NCBI GenBank assembly: GCA_037013495.1
Contig: CM072811.1
Location: 40,563,452-40,627,451 of the forward strand
Direction of reading: 5' to 3'
DNA length: 64,000 bases
Source: Hippophae tibetana
Lineage: Eukaryota; Streptophyta; Magnoliopsida; Rosales; Elaeagnaceae
Shown: piece after piece, positions 35,737 through 47,920 of the stretch
Numbering within the stretch: the first letter of the stretch is position 1
Layout: the number at the start of each line of letters is the position of its first letter
Position numbers and translations under genes: made by a program
Notes under the pieces: generated by a model
Told to the model about the DNA's origin: nothing
Seen by the model: the letters and a program-made list of their open reading frames with translations, nothing else
The model's database searches: none

Positions 35737-37444
35737 TGATGAGTACTCAAAAAGCACTAAAATTACCATGATTTTATGCACATTAATTGATTAAAAATAT
35801 ATATATTTATATGATTTTATCATATATTTATATAAATTTGTCTTTTCAGAATCACGGGTATTTTTATTATTTTTTAGGTATTTTTGCTTAAAAACGTAAC
35901 TTAAAGACTCAAAAAGGAATATTGGAGGCAATACACCACAAATATATTCATAAAATAAATGAGGAAAAGTCAAAAAAAGATGAAAAAATTGGACAAAATA
36001 GGTCAAAAAAGAGGAAATCATGCATGTAGCCGCGCTGGCCAACGCGCACGCTTGCGTCCATCTACGCCTCATCTGCATGCGCTATCGCGCCCACACCAGC
36101 ATGACATCATCAGTATGACATCATCATTCACTACTCCATGTTTACTCCATTTTTTCACCCACGTTTTCTTCTCTCCTCACCTATAAATACCATCATTCTC
36201 TTCATAACAAAACACACCTCAAAACACATATTCTCTTCTCTTTATTTCGCTCTATTTCTTAGTTTTTAGTTTTTCTTAGTTTTAGAGTTCTTCTCTTTTT
36301 GAGAAGAACTAATTATGTTTTTGTAATTTATTTGCTTTTTGATTCAATAAATGAGAGTGCAAATTCCGTTTGGTGGTTTTCCAGTAACAGGAATAACATC
36401 AAAGTACTATAAGGATTTTATTTTCTTTACAGTTATTTTTTATGCTTTATTCTTACATGTTATATTTAATTTGTCTGTGATTAAATTTAACTTTGCTGGA
36501 TGTTTGTAAACATGATACAATAATAACGTTGTTATGTTTGCGAAATATTAAATAGGTAAAAATCTCTAAAATGAATTGATTTTATTTTTATTCAAGATTT
36601 TATATTAAGAATGTTAGAGAGAAATATATTATTTTTCATTACAAACTTAAATCTGAAAATTAGATTTTAAGGTTTAGTTATTCGGTCTGATTTAGCGTAG
36701 TGTTCTTTTATTTGTTGGTACAATCACCTGGTAGTTAGAGTGAAGCTCTATTTCAAAAGTTTTTATAAGAATTATTATCTGAAAATGTATTGACAACATG
36801 TTTTTAGTGGTGGTTTTAAAACTTGAAAGTTAGTACTCGGATAACTAAATTCTTAGGCTTAATTTGGACATCTTGAATAAAGTTTAAACTATCTAATCCC
36901 ACCAAAGGTGGTATTTAAATGGTTCATTTTCAGTCTCTTAGAAAAATGAATTAATTTAATTAACCAAATTAGTTATCAACTCCACTCATAGGTGTTAATT
37001 GATTTGTTTAGTTAACAAAGAATATCTAACCCCACCAAAGGTGGTATTCATATAAAAAAGAGAGAAACAATAAATATCAATTTATATCTTTAATAACCTA
37101 AATAATATGAGCAAACATAATTAACTTAGTTATTATATCCATAAATACTACACTATTATAAATGATAAAATTTGCATAAATGTTTATTGAATTTATATCT
37201 ATGTTTATTTTTATGTTAGTAGATTAAAAACAACAAAAACCCAAATATCGTGACAAGATGTTTAGGATTTAATTTTGTTCTTAAAAGTTTGAATAATAAA
37301 TTAAAAACCACATATATTCCTTCCTTAGATCGACATTGGGAGTATACTTATCATTTTCTACGAAATGATTCGTGCACTTGCGAGAGTTTTATAAATATAA
37401 AACCAAAGTATTGACAGGATCGGTGATACCAATTTTGCTCATCA
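35737..37444. mobile_element. solo LTR (1.7 kb) nested in the gypsy integrase region
   Basis: The ends TGATGAG and CTCATCA are perfect inverted repeats of TG...CA type, and CCTAC is duplicated at 35732-35736 and 37445-37449. A promoter-like CTATAAATACC stands at 36181 with a pyrimidine-rich stretch after it. No gag or pol sequence is present, so this is either a solo LTR left by recombination or a large non-coding element. The parent family is not recognised; its size suits Athila/Tat-type LTRs. It is younger than the gypsy copy it cuts. Confidence 0.85.
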
Positions 37445-37801
37445 CCTACCTAAAGAGGTTTTCATCGATAATGGGAAGCAATTCACAGGACGAAGTATCA
37501 AAGAATTCACCCTCAAGTACAACATTATGATGTGCCACTCCACGCCATATTATCCTCAAGCCAATAGTCAAGCAGAATCTTCCAACAAACTAATAATCAA
37601 CCTATTAAAGAAAATGCTGGAAAATTCGAAAGGGAGATGGATGGAGGAGTTGCTTGGCACGTTGTGGACCGTCATGACTACCCATTTGGGAAGCACTAAC
37701 GAGACCCATTTTTCCCTAGTTTACGAGATTGAAGTCGTGATACCAACCGAGGTTACGATACCTACTACCAGATTGATTTAATAGAAGAACAAAATAAGAT
37801 A

Positions 37802-38103
37802 TGAATGATGCACCTAATTCTACACCATTTAACATACCATAAAGTATAAGGTCGATCTTAGGAGGCCACGTCCCATGTAAGGTCGACCACAAGCTCGAGC
37901 TAGGGTCAAACTCAATTCATAAATGTTATACTTATATAAATTGTATCTCTCATTGACACACACATATGTGTATATATTCAATGATCGACACTTGTACATA
38001 TAATGTCCTATAAATAGATATATCTTTTATAGAATCCACGTATCTAATCAATTATCTTAACTTCTCTCAAAACTCTCTCTGCTCGTTAGATTAATCTCAA
38101 ACA
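37802..38103 (+). repeat. gypsy right LTR
   Basis: About 302 bp; the counterpart of 27527-27809. Shared blocks include CATATGTGTATA and AGATTAATCTCAAACA. Confidence 0.75.
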
Positions 38104-40111
38104 TTGAGCATAACTACTAATAAGTAATAACAATATATGTGACGGTGTGAGATGAGATAACCAATGAACAATTTAATTTTATAAAAATATTGATGTTATA
38201 GTTATCGATAAAAATTCAAATAACTTAAAATTATGAGATTAATTTGTATTTTAAATATTATGATTTTTCATCTTATTATTATAGATTTAAGTTTGAATTT
38301 TGATATTTTTTATTTAATAAAAAAATATTACTATAGTGCTTCTTTTAAAAAATATATAAAAATATTATGGATAAATAGTGGCATGGTTGTTATTCTATTC
38401 AGTATTGCTATATATTTATCATGTGATAAACGAGCATATTTGGTTTTTATATGTGGCTGGTTGTTCATTAATATACCACCGTTGCAATATTGGTCTTCAC
38501 TCTTCACAGCAAAACGGGAAAAGAAAAGGCAAAAAAAAATGATGGAAAGAAAAAGGGCAAATTTATTTCTAGATTTATAAAAATATTAATTATATATTCA
38601 CTTTTTATACGGTGGTACACATAGAATATTAGGTGGATATTTTTATCACTCAATTAAATAAATAATTCTTTAATTCTTTAAAAAATTCAAAACATACAGC
38701 TTACCTAAACTCCACACTCAATCATATATGCATAGTATTTTAGTTAAATAGGTATTTAAAGATTTATGTTTTGATTCTATTTTATTTTGTTTTATATTTT
38801 AATACACAGTTTTTTGTTTTTCAAACATTTTAAAAACACAAATTAATATACAGTAATTTTAAACATAGGCAGACTCATTTTTAAAACATTTTAAACAATT
38901 TTTTCAACTTAAATAAATTTAATATAAAACATATACAATAATTTTTATCAATGTATTTTTTTATTTTTGAAATAATTTAAACAGTTTTTTAACTTACATT
39001 GTTTAAACATAACGGTATAATATTGAAGAAATTAAAAATAATGTTATGTTTTGATAATGAGTAATAACTATTACAATATTATGTATAATGAATAAGTTGT
39101 CCAATGTGTATTTATGGATACAAAATGAAGAAAAAGTAGATGTTAGCGATCCACGGGCGAAGAAAATCAAATATTCCATAAACATGTTTTATTAAGATCA
39201 CATGTATTTAAAAATTACATTAAATTAATATGTTTTTTAAATAATGATATTTTAAAATATCATTTGAAAAATGTAAATAAAAAATATTATAAATAAAATC
39301 GTGATATTATTAATATTTTTTACTTATCATGGGAAATAATTTAGTGGATTTTTTATATTATAAATCGTGTTTTTGGTGGAAAATAAAAAAGAAATACTAT
39401 TTTGTATTGAAGTGTTACTGAGATGAAAGTGTTTTGAGAGTTTGTGGCTATGAAAATCTCCAAACAGTACCACTCGTGAAGCTCAACAAGACAACCGGGA
39501 TTATAATAGACAACAATCGGGATTAAGGGATAAATAGTCCGATAAGGATATTTTGATTTTTTTTAAATAAGTAGACCTAGTTGTTTAATTTTTGAATAAA
39601 ATTTATTTAATTTAAATTTTTAAAAATAACATTTTTTAAGGACAAATTTGAATTTTTATTAAAAATATTTTATTTATAATATTTTTAAAAAAACATTAAA
39701 AATAAAAAATATTCTTTTTTTTCCTTTGTTTTTAAATAAAAATAACTTTTTATAATTTATAAATAAAAATAAAATTTATAATATTAATATAAATAAATTA
39801 AAAATATAAAAATAAAATAAGATGAAAGAGATAACAGAGATAAAATAAAACAACTAAACTAAGATGGAAAAAAATAGATAAATGAGATGAGTGAGATGAG
39901 TGAGAAACTTAATATTTTAAAAAATATATATAATTTTATCTTTAAAAAAAACATCATTTTAAAAAAATATTAGGGTACGTTAATTCTATTTGAAAATTAT
40001 ATAAAAAAAAAATACACGAATATTTGAACCTAATCTGGCAACAACCAAACATGAATTGCCACAGTCATGAGATTGAGAGAAGAAAATACTAAGATCTGTT
40101 CCTAATCAAAC
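38104..40111. other. AT-rich intergenic stretch, J-domain gene promoter at right end
   Basis: A/T-dominated sequence; 38233-38580 is open for 115 codons but has no recognisable domain. The last 100-150 bp before 40112 should contain the J-domain gene leader. Confidence 0.5.
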
Positions 40112-42466
40112 ATGAATGGAATTATTTTACCCTTAAGACCACTGCTCAAACCCCTATCCCTCTTCAATCTTTCCTCGGAATCTTTTCCTCGTTTTTGCTT
40201 GTTTTACCTGCAAGATCGTGAAAAGTCCCGAATACCCATTTGCAGATATTGCTCAAAAAGCGATGTTAATATCTTTTTGTTCGCTCCTCAAACCTCCACA
40301 CATAATTTATGGAACTTAAAGCGGAAAAGAAGACGGTTTGATACCGTTCTGAGGGCACGTCTCAGAGAGTCTCCGTATGAAGTGTTAGGTGTTTCTCCTT
40401 CTGCAACTATCGATGATATCAAGAGGGCTTATAGGAAATTAGCTCTCAAGTATCACCCTGATGTCAATAAAGAGGTAATCACTACTTTGATACTACCCAA
40501 GATATTTGAAGTGGCTCCATCCCATTGTTTATTTCTTATAGTTTTGAACTTTTGATGGATCTTGATTTAGTGCTTTGCATTCAAATTAAACATTTTCTTT
40601 CCTTGCCTTGTTATAGTGTTTAAGACTATGGGAAAGAATGAGGGCCTGTATGATTTTATTTTATTTTGGGCCTAGTTATAGTGTTTCAGAGCCAACATGA
40701 TTTTCTGCAGGTGAGACTTGTTCTCTAATTGGAATTCTGACATACATCTAAGAATTGAAAGTAGAAATTTTCCGTTTTTGTTACCCGATTGCAAAAATCA
40801 AGAACTTTGTGGAGGAAACTAGTAATGGAATGCTTGAAAGTACTTTATATTTTTTCCTGTATGCTTTATGACCTGTCTTGTTAATGGCTTTGAATCCGAA
40901 AGGAAACTGTGTACATTCTTCAAGTATAAATTGTCCAGTCAGGCTAAAGTCTAGGGATTTTTTCTTGCTGACAATGAACAATAACTTCTCAGCTGCTTCA
41001 TATTTTAGGCAAGTTATGTTACCTTATTTTTTATTTATGATTATGTGAGCACAAGGGAGCAACCAAGCATGAATTCCTTTGTATTCTGAATCGCAGTTCC
41101 TTTCCCATACAAATTACGTGATCCTTGATGGACTACTTAAACCACCAAGGCTGTTGTGGTTGCATTTGAGGAGAAACAAGGAATGAGCTTTTTAGGGGAC
41201 GATAGATTCTTATTTGACATATCTTCTAAAGCTAATTGTGATTCTTGAAGCCTTTCCCTTTGATCTTGTATACTAAGCTGACATGACTTTACATGTATTA
41301 TCACTTGTATTTTATGTTCTTCATTTTAGTATTAATCGTGGTATGAGGTTGCACTTAACTATAATTTACCTTGTAGAGTCCAATTTTGTTTGTTATTTTG
41401 TCGGAGTTTTGGCCCTTTATTGATGAATTCACAATCCCATATTGTTTTCTACATATAGGTAAATGCCCAAGAGAAATTTATGAGGATTAAACATGCCTAT
41501 AATACATTACTGAATTCAGAATCTCGTAGGAAATATGATTCTGGAAGTCGTGGATCTGATTTTTCATACTCTGGTGCTCAAAGAAGTCAGAGTAGAGTTT
41601 CCCAAGATGAAGAAGACTTTTATGGATTTGGTAAGAGCTTTATTCTTATTGATACCTGATTGGTTTTCTAGGAATCAAATAATCAAAACCAAATACTAAA
41701 CTGTGACTTGGATCAATGGTCTATAGATTTCTCTGCCATTTTCCTTCTAGTGCTGTGTCAATATCTCCTATTTCATTGTTAGGGTTCAATATTACACGTT
41801 CTTATGATTAACATATGTATGCTGCAGGTAATTTTTTCAGAGATATTCAAATAACAATAGGTAGACATGTCCTGCCCATGAAACACCAAACTGGGCATTA
41901 ACTTGCATCAAATCATGCAGGAAATTTTACCTTTATTTGCTTATTGCAAATAGAATCCTAACCATTTGAATATGTTTGGTGTTGCAGAGGACTTTTTCAA
42001 AGATCTTCAAGAAGAATTTCAGAACTGGGAGGCTAGTGCTTCACAAGGAAACCCAAAAAGTCTGTGGGAAGAACTGGCGGTGAGAAGACATTCTCCAACT
42101 TTAAAATTACAAACACATAATCATGAACATGATGTGTACAAGTGTTTTTTTAATAACAAGAGATATGTGTACTACTTGAATAGCTGGTACGATGGCAATT
42201 ATAAAACGTTGGTTTGTACTTTGCAGGAAATTGGAGAAGAATTTGTCGAGTTTCTTGAAAAGGAACTCAATATATCAGACCAAGAAGTTGATTCAGACAA
42301 TAATGAGGAAGGTTTTAAGAGAAACATTTCCTTTGAAAGTTCGAGAACGGATGGAATAGAAACCGGTGTTTCTAACGAAGCTGGTAAAGGGAGTAGCAGC
42401 ATTGAAGAGAACCTTGATGAGATAGAAGCTACTCTTGCTAAGTTAAAAAGAGAGCTGGGTTTATAG
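40112..42466 (+). CDS. J-domain (DnaJ/Hsp40) protein, probably plastid-targeted, DJC73-like
   Basis: Exons 40112-40474, 41459-41630, a 33-nt microexon 41828-41860, 41988-42079 and 42227-42466 keep frame and give 299 residues. The N-terminus, rich in Leu, Ser and Arg, is likely a transit peptide. The J domain begins near residue 88 ([20 protein letters not shown]) with the essential HPD at 115-117 (KYHPDVNK), and continues in exon 2 ([20 protein letters not shown]). Downstream are [27 protein letters not shown] and, near the C-terminus, [14 protein letters not shown] and a coiled-coil-like [17 protein letters not shown] domains stimulate Hsp70 ATPase; the plastid location and the match to Arabidopsis At5g59610 are from memory. 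The stop is 426 bp from the convergent TOC75 stop. Intron 4 is in frame and stop-free. Confidence 0.88.
41828..41860 (+). other. 33-nt microexon of the J-domain gene
   Basis: It is flanked by CTGCAG and GTAGAC splice signals, starts and ends in phase 1, and adds 11 residues around [10 protein letters not shown] between YGF and DFFKDLQ. Without it the joined frame is also open, so exon skipping would give a shorter protein. Gene finders would tend to miss it. Confidence 0.65.
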
Positions 42467-42892
42467 CAAGGTAATGTAGCTTTAATCAACCGTTCGTATC
42501 ACCTGTGGCTGCATTCTAGAATTTTGCTCTGCATATTTGCAAAGTTGTACGCTATACAGATCTCACAAAAGTAGAAAAGAATGAGGAAGTGTAATTTTGA
42601 TGACAACATTGTTTTCTTTTCGGATAACGAGTTTAAAAGTTGACAAAAAGAAGATAGTTTAAAGAAAAAAGGATAAACATAAATTTTCCTTTTATGTTCT
42701 GCATATCTAGAAGATTATAACTACTACCAACAAAAAAAAGTAAGCAAACAAAACCCTCTCCATTACAGTGTTTCTCGTTCCAAAGCAACTCAACACATAA
42801 ATGATATTAATTTAATATCCAAATGTTCCCTAATTTCCTTGCCTCTTCTGTGGAATAAAAAGGTGGCAATTTACACGAACAAAATGCCTATA
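42467..42892. other. shared 3' region of convergent genes
   Basis: 426 bp between the J-domain stop and the TOC75 stop. Both 3' UTRs must fit or overlap here. AT-rich patches at 42655-42740 could serve as polyadenylation regions for either strand. Confidence 0.6.
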
Positions 42893-45800
42893 TCAAAATC
42901 TTTCTCCAAAGCGGAAGAACACTGCCCCTGTAGCAGAGTTGTGGTCAACAGCATACTCAGCACGCACCAAACCAAGTTTGATACCAACACCATAAGAAGA
43001 GCCTTGACCTTTTCGCCTGTATATCTCAGTTGGGTTCCCCTTGACATCCTTTGAACTTCCTAGATCATCACCATGTTCAACAAATCCATATGCATGTGTG
43101 CCTTTAACAGGTATCCTTAGCTCAGCCGCAAGCTGTAATGAAACAAGAACAGAAAACCATTATATACTTCACAAAGTACAACCAAAATTGTAGTTTATAA
43201 AATAAGTTTACCACTATTCACAATCTCAAATTCCCTTCTTTTTTTCTTTTAAAACCTACCTCAAGGATGTTTCTTGCGGCGCCAATCTCACCCATGTTAT
43301 AGCCCCTCACAGAATATGGCCCTCCAAGGGTAAAAGCATCATAACTTGGAAGATCTCCCACACAGCCACCATAGTGCCCATGCAATACAAGCACAGGTGG
43401 AGGTGGCTTACCAGCACCTTCTTCCACTTGCTTCAGCTGGAGAAAGCGTGTAATCGTCAACTGGTGCCGATTAAAGAATGGAAACTTGATGCCAATACCT
43501 AGACCTTGGTCAACCTACAGATGTGTGCAAAGATTGTAAGTTAGCTAAAACTTAAAAATGAGTAATATGAGATCAGAAAACCTGGAGTTCAATAGATACA
43601 ATTCTCTTTGAATTAGCTATACAGAGCACACATGCAGGCATTCATGAAGAAAGACCAGCCAACTACAGCACAAAAATCATGATAAACAGTGGAAGGAAAT
43701 CAATCTCACCTGAAATACATTTCTCTCACCGATTACAGTACCATTTACAAACTTTGTATTATCACGTGTGATATTTGCCTGAAAGAAGGCCATACGGTCG
43801 ATACCAGTACCACTGAGAGTTGTTGGAGGACCATCTGCACTGATTCCTCCACTTGGGAGCACTCTCTGACCATTTGGACAGATATGTGTGCTTTCATCAC
43901 GTGTCGTAATCTCTTCCATCACAAGGCCATAAGTGAATTTGCTCTGACGGGTGAAATTCTGCTTGGTAAACAGCAATCATGAGATACGAAAAAAATATTC
44001 GAAAACCAAAAAGAAAAATGCTTACTCAACCACTTGACTGAGGAGGAGAAAAAATGAACAGGTAGTAGAGCAATACCTCTGTGATATTAGCCTTAACACC
44101 AGCCCGATCAACCCATATAGGAGGGACTTCATCAAGCCCTGGCCCACCAGTGAAGACCGGACTCACCTTTCGACTGTTGAAGCAGTTCACACGGAGAGTA
44201 CGGTTGCGAGGATTATAAACACCGTCCAAGTATGGATGCACGTATTCAAGCTTAAAAGAAAGGTCATCCTGAGAAAAGTTACATGTAAGCTTTAAGATAT
44301 GTTCCCTAAACATATCATAGTTAATCATTTAACACAACCAATAAGCACAGAATAAAATCATTATAAAGTGATATCACCTGAGGATTTACAAAGTTACTAG
44401 TGGTTACAGAACCAAGAACTGATCTATTTAGCCCCTTGAGGTTCCGATGTTCAAATTGAACGGTTCCTCCAGGCTGCAGTGAAGCCTAAATGCACAAAAC
44501 AATACATTCAGAATCTCAAAAATGAGCTTTGAATTAATGGCTGATGGCAGGGGGGGAAAGCTGAAATGAAACACATACCAAAGTGGGATATCCCCCACGT
44601 CCTGGAACAATGCTCCACTCAGTACTAACTTCTGCTGTCTTTTGTTCCATTTCTTTAAGCTTGATTTCCACAATTATGCCACCCTCATTTTTCTCATCAG
44701 GCCGTGGATTGACTTCAATGTTTGAAAACAAAGCCAGTGAGTTTATGTTCCTCAGAGCTTGCTTACCAGCTTCTATGTTAAAAACATAGCCTGGTCGGAG
44801 CTGCAAGTCATCAAAACATCATTCAAAATTCAAAGGGTCAACAGATCAGCCATTGGTAATTACTTCCAACAAAAATGAAAAACCAAACACAGCAAAAAAA
44901 TACAATTTTGAAAGCTCATGAACAAACATGTAATTTAATGCAAAAACCACTAGAGCCAAACAAAAATCAAATAATAATTAAAAATCACTTCCTACACATA
45001 TAGTCTACCTGTCTGGGCAACTCTCTCTTCACGACAGCAAGCTGAGTGTTACCTTCAACCACATTGCCAAGCTTATCCTGGAACTGAATAACAAGCTGGG
45101 TAATGTCTCCTTCCACCACCTCACAAACAACCTCTTTGGTATTCAAGTTGCCAAAGTTCACAACTTGAGCACAGGCATAACCTTCATCCTGATACCACTT
45201 CTGAACTCTGTCACGAATCTTCTGCAGCAATCTAGCACTAACTTTCCCTTCATCTGCCAGCAACTCCAACACCTCACTTTGCACAGGCGGTGGCAACAGA
45301 CAAGCTCTAGACCTGTCAATCCTCCTCCTATAATCCTTCTCTTGGTTCATGAAATACTCATATTTCTCCTTATCAGTCATATCCGGATCCATTTCAATTG
45401 GTTTAGACTGTGGCATCAGACCAACATTGATACAGCGAAACCTTTCGGCTGATTGCCAAGTACTCTCGGTAAAGGAAATGGTCAGCCCCAAACTACCATC
45501 TGGGTTTGTTTTCCCTTCCATATCAACCTTCTCAAACATCCCACAGTTGGCTAAATTCTCTAATTCCTTATGCAATTGAGCCTTCGTATAAACCCCACCA
45601 GGCCTCAACGAAACCATTTCAAAGAAGGAATCCTCAGTACCTACGGTAGTCGATCGCCGACGATCAAAGAACAAAATCTCAGAAAGCTTGTATTTTTTAA
45701 ACCCACTAAGCTTATTCAACTGAACAACAATATTAGCAGGTAAACCATGAGAATCCCACTCCTGGTTTTGTGATTCATCAGCAACCGCATTTGGGCACAA

Positions 45801-46349
45801 CATTTTCCTCAAAAACCCACCAAATCCACCATCCTCATCACCACCACCACCAAACCCATCTCCACCTCCACTTCCACCACCACCACCACCGCCAAAAAAA
45901 TCACACCCATCACCTCCAAACAACATACTGAACCCACAAGTTGGGAGAGAACGAAGATTTAGAACAAGGGTAACAGTAGAAGAAACAACTAAAACCTTAG
46001 ACAGGTTCTTGGGCGTGAAATGTTTAACGGGTTTAGTGGGTTCAGAGTTTTGAGAAGAAGACGAAGAAGAAAAGGAGCTGCATTTGAAGCCCTTGGATTG
46101 GAGGGTTTCAGAGCGAATATTAGTAGTGATTGTAGCCGGAATTGAGAAGTATTTGGTAGCCAAATTGCGGCGAGAGGAGAAAGATGAAGAAGAAAAAGAA
46201 GGGAAGACATCAGTGGAATTTGGAAGGCGGCTCGGCGCCGCAGAGAAAACGGGCATTGTTGGTGTTTTGGGGGATGGGTGGATGAGGTCGGACTCACTCC
46301 TAAGAAGGAAATGGGGTAAGAGGGGTTTTGGGTTTGAAGTAGAGGACAA
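42893..46349 (-). CDS. TOC75: TOC75, chloroplast outer-envelope protein import channel
   Basis: Seven exons (minus order): 46349-45009, 44800-44579, 44485-44378, 44268-44077, 43958-43710, 43514-43260 and 43132-42893, all in phase 0, giving 868 residues. A second ATG at 46256 (MPVFSAAPS) would give 837 residues, nearer the family's 810-820, and may be the true start. A Ser/Thr-rich transit peptide is followed by a poly-glycine segment (about 153-178), the envelope stop signal. AVA ahead of DESQ (188-191) fits the type I signal peptidase (Plsp1) site. POTRA repeats follow, starting near WDSHGLPANIVVQLNKLSGF, then the Omp85 barrel, with VLHGHYGGCVGDLPSYDAF and LGGPYSVRGYNMGEIG, ending FRFGERF. 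It forms the pore of the TOC complex. Poly-Gly and identity separate it from OEP80. It appears intact. Confidence 0.96.
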
Positions 46350-47920
46350 TTTTCTTAGCTTTGTGATTTTTCAATGGTAATATGTTAGGGCGTTTGATCG
46401 ATTAAGTTAAGGGGTTAGGTATCTTGCGATACCCAAATTCAGAAATTGTTATTTATTTGAAACTATGTTATTTAAGAGTTTTAATTTAGTATTTATGTAA
46501 TTAAAATAGTTACAACATTAATAATTATGAAGAAAAAAAAAATTTGATACTAAATTTTTGAATTTTGGTAGTAAATTAAAACTGTTTTATAAATTAGAGT
46601 AATTTGAAACTATTTTATGAATTAAGATATTAACTTAAAACTATTTATTCAATAAAATTAAGATATTATTATAATATCTAACCTGTTAATTAGGTATGTC
46701 TATTAAGTCAAGTATCTTCTTTCATCTTTTTGAATAATGAAATACGAATTTTTTTTATTTTTCAACAGGAGCACTATATGAACTTTTTCTATTTAACAAT
46801 GTAAAAATTTATAATATGTGTTGGAAAAATTTAGAAAATTTTAATGATTTTGAATATTATATTACTAAAATTATATGTTATTTTTATTCAATTTAAATAC
46901 ATATTTAAAACTATCTAAATTAAGTGATAATAAGTCTAAATAATATAGCTTACTATCTAGGTAAAACTAACATATAGACTATAATAATATGTAAAAAATC
47001 AAGTTTATAAAATAACAAATATATATATATGAGAAATGCTATATAATATAAATTATAAGAAATAACTATATAATTGTGTATTATAGTAATTTCAATCAGT
47101 ATAAAAAATAAGTGGTACAATATTTTTTTTCTTCTCTACCCTTGACTTATATGGATAGCTTGAAAGTTATCACATGAAATAGATAAATTATAGGAGCAAA
47201 AATTATGTTTTTTTTCCTATAAACAATGCGAGGTGATATTAATTTTTTTTAATTTTACTAGAGTTTGGTTACAATGAATGTTAAATGTTAAATGAATACA
47301 TAATATGTTAAAAGAAAAGAAAAATTCAAAAAATAAACTTGAGAGATGATATTATTATGCATTGTATAAAATAAAAAGATTCATTTGTAAATATATCATA
47401 TGAATATATTTTATAAAAAAATTGATTTAGCATGTGTTCACTCTGAACTATGTGTGGCTACGTTGACGACTATATAAGCTTTAATTGACATGCTAAATTA
47501 TATATATATATATATCATAGAATAATGATAAATAAGGAATATGATATATTGAAATAATTATGTAATCGTTTATTAAAAATTAATTAATAAATTATATTAT
47601 TATATGTAAATTGAAATAAAAATATAATTATGATAAAAAATTGTTTTTCTTTCGTTTATTGGAATCATTAGATAATAAGTTTATACTAGATAAACAAATA
47701 TATAAATTACACACTATAAATATATTGGATAAAATTGTTTATATATTTTAAGTAATAACTAGTATTGTTATTAATTATTAGTATAATTTATTTATTTATT
47801 TATTTTTATCAATTAAGTACTATTGTGTTAATATTTAAAATATTAATAATTATCTTTTAAAATTATTTCAAATATTACTATAAATATATTTTTAAATATA
47901 TATAATATATGGTTAATTAT
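46350..47920. other. TOC75 upstream region, then AT-rich sequence
   Basis: 46350-46440 should hold the TOC75 leader and core promoter (minus strand). Beyond it the DNA is A/T-rich with no gene recognised. Confidence 0.5.

Larger units (their letters stand above)
27527..38103 (+). mobile_element. Ty3/gypsy LTR retrotransposon (Tat-like), old and broken, hosting three later insertions
   Basis: LTR-like ends lie at 27527-27809 and 37802-38103, both starting TGAATGATGCACC and ending AATCTCAAACA. Between them, in plus order, stand gag-like pieces (27971-28360, about 30440-31270, with the Tat-type WCYFHKDVGHET), a protease region (about 31300-31860), reverse transcriptase (about 32070-32830), RNase H (about 34080-35095, including LHSDSKLVVNQFLETFEVRDG) and integrase (about 35220-35731 and 37450-37790, with YYPQANSQAESSNKLI). 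The order RT-RNase H-integrase marks gypsy. Coding is broken in well over ten places and the two LTRs are clearly diverged, so the copy is old. A CACTA element, a telomere-repeat TIR element and a solo LTR sit inside. Target duplication at the outer ends is not clear. Confidence 0.85.

Noticed and set aside
38233-38580. 115-codon open frame
   Set aside because: Ile/Leu/Lys-rich translation with no domain, in A/T-rich DNA with no splice or promoter context; a chance frame is likelier.
43689-43982. Plus-strand frames within TOC75
   Set aside because: They mirror TOC75 exon 5 on the opposite strand and have no support of their own.
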